A stretch of DNA of 64,000 bases. Origin: Siphonodentalium dalli. Taxonomy: Eukaryota > Mollusca > Scaphopoda > Gadilida > Siphonodentaliidae. The notes below the pieces were generated by a model. That model had not been told where the DNA came from, did not search any database, and saw nothing but the letters and a program-made list of their open reading frames with translations. The stretch lies in NCBI GenBank assembly GCA_032622095.1, contig CP136069.1:70515319-70579318 (forward strand), read 5' to 3'. A program made the translations under genes and the position numbers. Below are positions 57,127-64,000 of this stretch, piece after piece; position 1 is the stretch's first letter; the number at the start of each line of letters is the position of its first letter.

Positions 57127-57303
57127 AAATTATGGGAAATTTATATTTCATTAAGAATCGTATGTAGGATATAGTTATAGGTTTGTTTACTGTTATATGC
57201 ACATATATTATGTATTATGTTTAATTTACTTGTACTTTATGTTATTTGCAACTGCCTGCACTGGTGTATTGTAATAAACTATCTTATCTTATCTTATCTT
57301 ATT

Positions 57304-58290
57304 AGCTTCTCGTGGTCGCAGCAAGAAATTAATCTTGTCTTTTGCGACTACAGTAGGCTTAATCAAATTCTCACTACGTGCCTTTCCCGTCCTTAATACG
57401 CTCAATGAGGCTCTGTCAAAAACTTATTGCGCTCTTTCTGCGCTGTCATGTTTACAGTACGATCCCACTTTTAAATGCGGTCTGCTCATACCACTGCCAC
57501 ACTCCGCTGCGATCAGGCTGACGTTGGCTTTGAGTTGAAAAAATATCAAAATACGAGTAACCACCCCATGCATCCGGACATGCTCGTAGCGGAAGACATG
57601 CTCGTAGCGGAATAAGCACATTGCCCGCGATTTGCTCACCGTTCACGGTTTTCGTAAGTTATTTCATAAAAGCACGGTTTATTTTACCTTGATTTGTTTT
57701 AACGTTAACAGCGATAATCGGTCTACAGAATGAGCGGTTGTGGTTTCCGCAATTTGCATATATATTACTGTTCGATAATCGGGTTTTATACGAAAATTAT
57801 GACCTGAAATACTTACTCGATATAAGTTATATCAAATTTTAATGAATCCTTGCATTGACACATTAAATAACATACAGTCTCTCCAAGTATGATATCTTAG
57901 CTTCTAAATAAATGAACTGGACATGTTTGCGATGTCAATCATATTAGTACCCGAAAAATTAGTTTCCATGGAGGCACTCACTCGATTTTGGGCATGTCTA
58001 TAGCAAACGTGAAACTTGCTATGATGTGCTCGTAGCATCGGGTGACATGCTCGTAGCATTATATAAAATAAGTGAATATGCGACAGAATCACACTTTTGT
58101 CAACTAAAAAGAGCGTCTAGATAGTTCTAGAATATACATATATCACATGAATGACATGGTATATTGTATCGCGTTCTGAAGGACATACATGTGCCAAACT
58201 TTATATAAAAAGGTAATTAGATAGTCGACAGAGGGAAAATTAAAGGTTCAACTACATATGGGGTGGTGAAAAAAATTCACGTAGTACCAA
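57304..58290. other. Stretch with short dispersed words
   Basis: The end of the dispersed repeat (cacactccgctgcgatcagg) lies at 57504. The word gacatgctcgtagc occurs at about 57578, 57597 and 58042, and its complement near 61580. No gene is seen. Confidence 0.4.
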
Positions 58291-58291
58291 C

Positions 58292-58707
58292 ATGTATGGA
58301 AAATCGTTTGATAAAAAGTGGGACCTACAATGCCTCGTTGCCACTCAACAACAGTCAGAGGAATCCAAGTACAAGTGCATTGTACAAGATTGCAACAAAG
58401 CGTTCCAGTAATATCAACATTATTCGGACCACATTAACACGCATTCCGGAAGCCGACCATATATACACCTGCAATGCCTGCAAAAAAAGACTTCGGGTCG
58501 CTATATAGCAGAAATTCGCACAAGAAGTCATGTGAGGATAAAGTGAGATATTTGTGTGAATTTTGCGGTTCGTCCTTTGCAAGAAACACACTGAGATTAG
58601 AGCACATCGCTGTGAAGCATGAGAAAAAAGGTCACATTCGCGAGTGTGGTGCAACCTTCGGTTACAAGTCGGGATGGGCTCGCCACAGAAAAACAACCGG
58701 ACATTAA
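58292..58707 (+). pseudogene. C2H2 zinc-finger protein pseudogene
   Basis: Starting at ATG 58292, MYGKSFDKKWDLQ is the back half of a finger. KYKCIVQDCNKAFQ then a TAA (58409) then YQHYSDHINTH is the second. TCNACKK, a shift at an A run near 58486, then DFGSLYSRNSHKKSC is the third. YLCEFCGSSFARNTLRLEHI followed by AVKH is the fourth, complete with C-x2-C-x12-H-x4-H. The last (ECGATFGYKSGWARHRKTTGH) has lost its first Cys. One stop and two shifts across four to five fingers without introns suggest a processed or element-borne pseudogene. Confidence 0.75.
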
Positions 58708-59225
58708 GCAACATTAAACAAACGTTGATGGTCATTAGCTTTATATATGAATGCATATTGGTCAAGTGACACAGATGCCACATTTATATAATATATAACA
58801 TGAATGACAGGCTATTTTGTACCACGTAAATAAATTAACCACTTCACGCCGTTTACATCATTTAACGTGGCTAGTGTCCGCCACGGGAAACGCTACATTA
58901 TATAAACATTCACATTGTAAATTGCAATCATTGCATCAGTATATTTCACAGTTTAATTTCTAAAATCATTATATCCGGAATGGTGCATGCATGGCTATAA
59001 TTAATATTTTTATAAAACAAATGTTATCAATATGGGAATGGCTATAATATTAATTTAGACGAAATATGTACATATATATCACATACATGTACGTGTTAAT
59101 TGAGACGGCCCCTGTGTCTGTTGACCTCGATTATCATAATTTGTGTATTTTTTATACCTGTATTGTTTATTTTAAAAAGCAAAATGCCTCATATTTTAGT
59201 TATCAAATACGTTAATCTCAGATAA
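58708..59225. other. Noncoding stretch
   Basis: No gene or element end is recognised. Confidence 0.35.
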
Positions 59226-59725
59226 GAGCCTTTTTAGCAGGGGGGGGGGGGTCGGATTTGATTTTTTTTCTTCCGTTTTCGGCAGTTTTTTCCGACCATT
59301 TTTTTACACACACCCCCCCCCCTTTTAACACTAAAACAGAGATTCGCGGGGGGAAATTCACTGTAAACAGCTGTATATGAATTTCTGTGCATACTATTTA
59401 TCATGGATGCTAACATGGACATGTAAATAGGAATGAGTCATTTTGAGGTCATTCGGCCAAAAAAACATGGCTGCCAGCGGCCAAATTGGATTTCAAAATT
59501 TGCAACAAAATACAACACGATAACTGCCTGCAGTCAGTTTACCAGTTAGAATTACATTATTTCTCTCATTCAAAGTGGTTTTGAAGCCCAACTCATTGCC
59601 AAAACACTAAAAAAACAAGCAGGAAATTTTTATTTAGTTGCGGAAAAAATTGCTTGTTGGTGGCTTTGATCACCCACCCACCCCGGCATATGTGCCGGAT
59701 TTTTTTCCACCCCCCCTGTTTTGAG
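59226..59725 (+). repeat. Dispersed repeat module A, bounded by G and C runs
   Basis: The module lies between a G run at 59240-59251 and a C run at 59709-59717, with an internal C run at 59314-59323. It is an inverted copy of 50150-50580. It shares the aaaacatggctgccagcgg phrase with the downstream tandem unit, so the two modules are related. Confidence 0.75.
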
Positions 59726-59799
59726 CTCAACTTTACTTTGTAAAGTTTGAGCTATTGCCATGGCTTTGTCGTCCGTCGTCCGTGTGTGCGTAAGGCGTC

Positions 59800-60720
59800 A
59801 ACAATGCAGGCTACAGGTCGTACCTTTGGTCGGATCATTATGAAATTTGTCATAGCTGTTGACATCAACATTTAGACCAGAATGATTAATTTTGGGGGTC
59901 ATTCGGATAAAAACATGGCCGCCAACGGCCATCTTGGATTTCAAAATTCAATCCATTAGCACGTGCTACAGGCCGTACTGTTTGTCTGATCATCATGAAA
60001 TTTGTCATGAATGTTAATATTGATATGTAGATGGGAACGATTAATTTTGGGGTCATTTAGCCAAAAAACATGGCCGCCAGCAGCCATCTTGGATTTTACT
60101 CTTTGTATGACTAAATTTTTAGCATGGGCTACAGGTCGTACCTTTGGTCTGTTCGTCATAAAATTTGTCATGAATGTTAACGATGACATGTATATTGGAA
60201 CGACTCATTTTGGGGTCATTCGGCTAAAAAACATGGCCGCCAGCAGCCATCTTGGATTTTACTCTTTGTATGACTAAATTATTTAGCACGGGCTACATGT
60301 CGTACCTTTAGTCTGATCATCATTAAATTTGTCATGAATGTTAATAATGACATGTAGATGGGAACGACTCATTTTGGGGTCATTCGGCCAAAATACATGG
60401 CCGCCAGCAGCCATCTTGGATTTTACTTTTTGTATGACTAAATTCTTTAGCATGGGCTACAGGTCGTACCTTTAGTCTGATCGTCATAAAATTTGTCATG
60501 GATGTTAACGATGACATGTAGATGGGAACGACTCATTTTGGGGTCATTCGGCCGAAAACATGGCCGCCAGCAGCCATCTTAGATTTTACTTTTCTCTTCA
60601 TGTCTATAAACTAGTATTAGACATTCAACTTTCCACATTCCTAATCGCACCATTGACTGTAATACATTAAATTATTCCCTTTCCAAGTTGAGCTACAGTG
60701 TCATTGACACTTTCATTTAT
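59800..60720 (+). repeat. 164 bp tandem repeat, five units, with terminal hairpin
   Basis: The landmark tttgtcatgaatgttaa starts at 59846 (variant), 60001, 60164, 60328 and 60492, giving 155-164 bp spacing. Each unit has catggccgccagcagccatc then ttggattttac. The terminal segment (gttgagctacagtgtcattg acacttt) carries the short hairpin also seen at 224-255. The structure (tandem core plus terminal hairpin) recalls Helitron/HINE-type elements, but no CTRR end is certain. Confidence 0.8.
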
Positions 60721-62100
60721 ACATATATTATATATTTTAAAAAGGAGATTACCTCTTATTTTAGTTATCAAATACGTTTATTCATTTTAAATTTAGACAG
60801 AGTCTTTATATACATTCATTAATTTATATATTTTAAAGGCAAATACCTCATATATATTATGTTTCTCGGGTGAAAAGTAGTTTTCCGTTCTTTTAGACAA
60901 GGTGGCCACTAATCGTATTAATATATATAATGCACAATAGTAGTTTATAGTTTTATTGAAATAAATAAGTAATTGAAAGCGTTTGTTATGAACATCGCAC
61001 AAGAGGGTGTAATGTTATCAATCATCCTTTAGAAAATCCTTCCGAAAAAGTTCGTCTACAGATTGCTCAGAATAAACATTTAAACGATTAGTGGCCTCTG
61101 TGATTTTAATAGTATTTCACATTTATGTTATATGTTCAAATAAATAAAATATATAATTGCAAAAAGTGTCTTAATGATACCGATCCACAGCTGTTAATCA
61201 AATGTTCAAAAGTATTTTCACGCGCTTATTACCAGATATTATAGACCACTCAGCCATCGAATCAGTCGTTTTTTCATCACCGATCATTCACGTCAGCATA
61301 TTCGAAACAGACGCGTGTGGAACTTAACTAATTTTGCATCTTTTCAATAAACTTTGTTGTCAAATCCCAAAAATATATTACTAATTTGCGATTTACACAA
61401 TAAAATAGTGTCCATACATGAAGACGAGCATGCATGTCATTTTGAATGCCACTACTTATTTTTCATGCAATTAACCAAATGACTTTTTCGAATCGGGCTT
61501 GATTACTATTATCCACATGGTTAGCGTTGCGTTTTAGCTTTAAAAAATGTCTAGTTGTTGAAATTATCCTAAAAGCAAATCTGCTACGAGCACATCATTA
61601 TAAAATCGCTGGTGCTATAGACAAGTCATACCATTGCTATAGACATACTATATTTTCTTGCTATGACCTGCATATATGGTTATTTTTTACTATGGAAAAT
61701 GTAGATACATGACTGGAAATGTCGTCTATTATATTAAGGGAATATCCGTGGAAATAGCAATGTATGCAAAGACTAGATTGTCTGGGCTGTTACCACAGAA
61801 TTCGTAATTTTATGTAAGAAATACAAATTTTGCCACAATTTTTGGCCTAACTTCCCGGTTAAATAGGATTAAACTGCGTCCAAACAAGAGAAGCAATGTC
61901 AGAAATGGTAACGCGCTAAAGATCATATATTATAAACCCAAGAATGTAATTGTAGAATATAAAATATATTGGTTTTGCGAATGATATATGTTGTATATTT
62001 ATGTCATCTGTATATTATGTTATTTGTTTGGATTTGGAAATAAAAATAAGTTTACATCAACAATAGCATATTTTATTATAAGTTTGTTCACAATTTTGGT
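60721..62100. other. Noncoding stretch
   Basis: AT-rich sequence without recognised gene. A complement of the gctcgtagc word lies near 61580. Confidence 0.35.
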
Positions 62101-62310
62101 CTGAAATGGCCATCAGTTGGAAATATTGTCCAACATTAAGGGGTGCAGGTTGGAAAGTTACAACAGTTGGAAAGCTCGAGGTACCAGTTGGAATGTTTCA
62201 ACCCAATGGGGGGGGGGGGGTGGAACAAATGGATTTGGTCTGGTTGAAAGGGGTGTAGCTGGAACTTTCATGATGTACACCCCAACTGAGACCCTCTAGC
62301 AACGTCCCTG
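62101..62310. repeat. Dispersed repeat, inverted relative to 43480-43650
   Basis: Phrases such as ggggtgcaggttggaa, caacccaatgggg (with a G run at 62209-62220) and gagaccct correspond to the complement of 43480-43650. The family is rich in GTTGGA words. No ORF of note. Confidence 0.5.
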
Positions 62311-63044
62311 ATCTTCCATGGATTATGTCGCAGCATAAGTTTACCTACCGTATTCACAGAGAAGGTTATTAACAGAGAACTGCGATGGGCTGCAACATGG
62401 TGTTGAGTGGAATGATCCATTAGCGACCATGACACAGTATTCTGTCACTGAAACGAGACGGTCAGAAAACTAATCATTAGCAAATACAGGACACAGCCCA
62501 ACACGCACTAACACGACATGACAATGGCTGAAACGACCCCAGGTTTCGTGGTTATTGCTAAAATGTCATATGATGTTAGTGGGTCCTGACGAATTTCTAT
62601 GATGATGACACGGCAACACGGTGTTGTTAATCAAACTTACCGTTATTGTATTGTATGTAAAGTATCTAAAGTTGTCATGTTCGCGATGTTTGGCTGATCT
62701 GAATAATGCGACGAAAATCCACCATTTATAGAACACCTGTATATTGTAAACTATGTTAATACCGGTTGTTGCAAACCGGCCACAATTGAGATGGCTAGCC
62801 CTCCCTGTAGTTACATACAGATACTGGCGTTTGCTCAAATCGCTCCGATTAGCCAAAACACCGAAAAAAATTATATTTTTGGAGAAACAACTGTATTTGT
62901 TTCATAACATCATCATTTTGCCCTACCAGCACCATAACAATTCAGAAGGGCACACCAGCGTCATAGCAAATTAGGCAGGACCACTTGACCAGGGGTGGAA
63001 ACTTACGACGGTGTATATCCACCACCTCCTCTTCAGTTATTACT
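62311..63044. other. Noncoding stretch
   Basis: Nothing recognised. Short open frames on both strands have no motif. Confidence 0.3.
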
Positions 63045-63205
63045 ATGATATATCAAATTACTATTATGTTACAAGTTACAACATGTTACCTGATCTGATA
63101 TATCCGATTATTAATCTGTTATATCAGATTATTATTTCGGATATATCAGATTTTTATTCGGATATATCAGATTATTATTCTGATATATCATATTACAAAA
63201 CTGAT
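63045..63205. repeat. GATATATC palindrome-rich tandem repeat
   Basis: Units of about 20-24 bp such as cggatatatcagatttttatt repeat several times. Each contains a gatatatc palindrome. Confidence 0.7.
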
Positions 63206-64000
63206 ACATAAAGAATATGTAGCCAGTGCCGTCGCTAAAATAGTCCAGGCGTCATCTGAGGCAAGGTGTCACCCGGAAAGGGAATTTATGGCACCCATAT
63301 TTTCATGTAGACAGATATATGAAATTTCACGATCCGGTTTTCGCATAGACGTAATAGGATGCGTTTTTGTATACAGCTGATTATTTGAAGAAATTTACCC
63401 CGGATTTTATGTCATTTTTCGAAAATGGCCAATTTTAACTTTTCGTTATAAAACTACAAAAAGAGAAAGGATCTCCGATCGTTTTGTTGTAAAATAGTTT
63501 GTAATCGATTGCTTCCTAAAAGAAAATGAATGAAAACGCCCAGTTCTAGATATGCGTGACGCCATGCTCTTTAGAAATACGCTGCGAGCATTTTTTTTCG
63601 TGATTCAGGCAAACCACCACATTTCAATCTTTGTAGCATTCGTATTTGGCGAAATATTTAATAATGTAGCATATTGTATGAAAGTACACTCAATTTCCTT
63701 CTCGGAAACAAACAGTGGGGTCAGTCGCGTCAAAATGTTCGGAATTAAACCAAAAACCTAACCCTCCCCCAAACGAGAAAATGAGCATTTTTTTCAACAT
63801 TTTGGCTATCGTGTGACAAATGTCAAATGAAAACCATTATGAACAACCGATGGTGATTTACTATTGCCATATGGGCTTATATATTGACATTCGTCACATT
63901 TGCGGTAAAAAATGGTACCACAAGTTCGTAAAAGGTATTAAAAAATCCATTTCCCGGATACTCCGGCCGCCGAGGTACTGATGTTGCATGATTTTGCCAA
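63206..64000. other. Stretch to window end
   Basis: No gene is supported. The frame 63552-63761 has no recognisable motif. Confidence 0.3.

Larger units (their letters stand above)
51245..57303 (+). mobile_element. Near full-length LINE (ORF1 with SGNH, endonuclease, RT, zinc knuckle)
   Basis: The parts are in canonical order on the plus strand, ending in an AATAAA and (ATCTT)n tail at 57274-57303. Each ORF has at least one frameshift, so it is dead but structurally complete. The 5' limit is uncertain; no target duplication was identified. It is related to the RT fragment at 31262-32930 (shared YGCEIW/YGCEVW, ELGR and terminal zinc knuckle). Confidence 0.9.

Noticed and set aside
1-64000. 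tRNA, rRNA or small nuclear RNA genes
   Set aside because: I looked for cloverleaf-like and conserved RNA words and found none I could support by eye; a covariance-model search would be decisive.

Overview
The window looks like animal nuclear DNA, most likely from a marine lophotrochozoan (mollusc, annelid or brachiopod grade). Evidence: it is AT-rich by eye, there is no operon structure, splice-type exon borders occur, non-LTR retrotransposons with endonuclease and reverse transcriptase (RT) are common, and miniature inverted-repeat elements are dense. The one complete host gene is an uninterrupted Cys-loop receptor. A membrane-anchor exon ends in a pattern I associate with mollusc cell-surface proteins. 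The species cannot be named from sequence alone.

Layout. 1-4000: tandem repeat end, GAACA-rich DNA and a decayed LINE. 4100-9500: palindromic elements, minisatellites and a LINE scrap. 10260-12160: two Helitron-like elements in a TA microsatellite, then a minisatellite that reverses orientation. 13385-14614: an intact, intronless, divergent nicotinic-type receptor gene. 14872-19063: a TTAA-flanked MITE and a 1.85 kb terminal-inverted-repeat (TIR) element. 20400-23950: an ancient three-copy tandem repeat leading into a repetitive Cys/acidic ORF, split by a 796 bp element that is a comb of AGATATCT palindromes with a 6 bp target duplication. 27200-35600: several LINE fragments in both orientations, a gag-like ORF1, and an intact SGNH-hydrolase-like ORF between exact 19 bp direct repeats. 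35600-37900: a 139 bp satellite-like array invaded by a TAA-flanked MITE and a TTAA-flanked MITE. 40542-40851: a 310 bp palindrome. 42319-44387: a second copy of the 1.85-2.07 kb TIR family. 45260-50035, minus strand: two exons of a probable Thr-rich, single-pass membrane glycoprotein, with an intron full of elements. 51245-57303: an almost full-length but frameshifted LINE with SGNH-bearing ORF1, endonuclease, RT and C-terminal zinc knuckle. 58290-58707: a C2H2 zinc-finger pseudogene. 59226-60720: a composite tandem repeat whose 3' part also opens the window.

How it fits together. Functional host coding potential seems limited to the receptor gene and the minus-strand glycoprotein exons, with the SGNH ORF possibly functional but element-associated. 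The rest records successive invasion: TTAA-inserting MITEs (at least four, plus one isolated hairpin), Helitron-like elements (three), a TIR family (two copies), and four or five LINE lineages. Several insertions can be dated relative to one another because empty target sites survive nearby.
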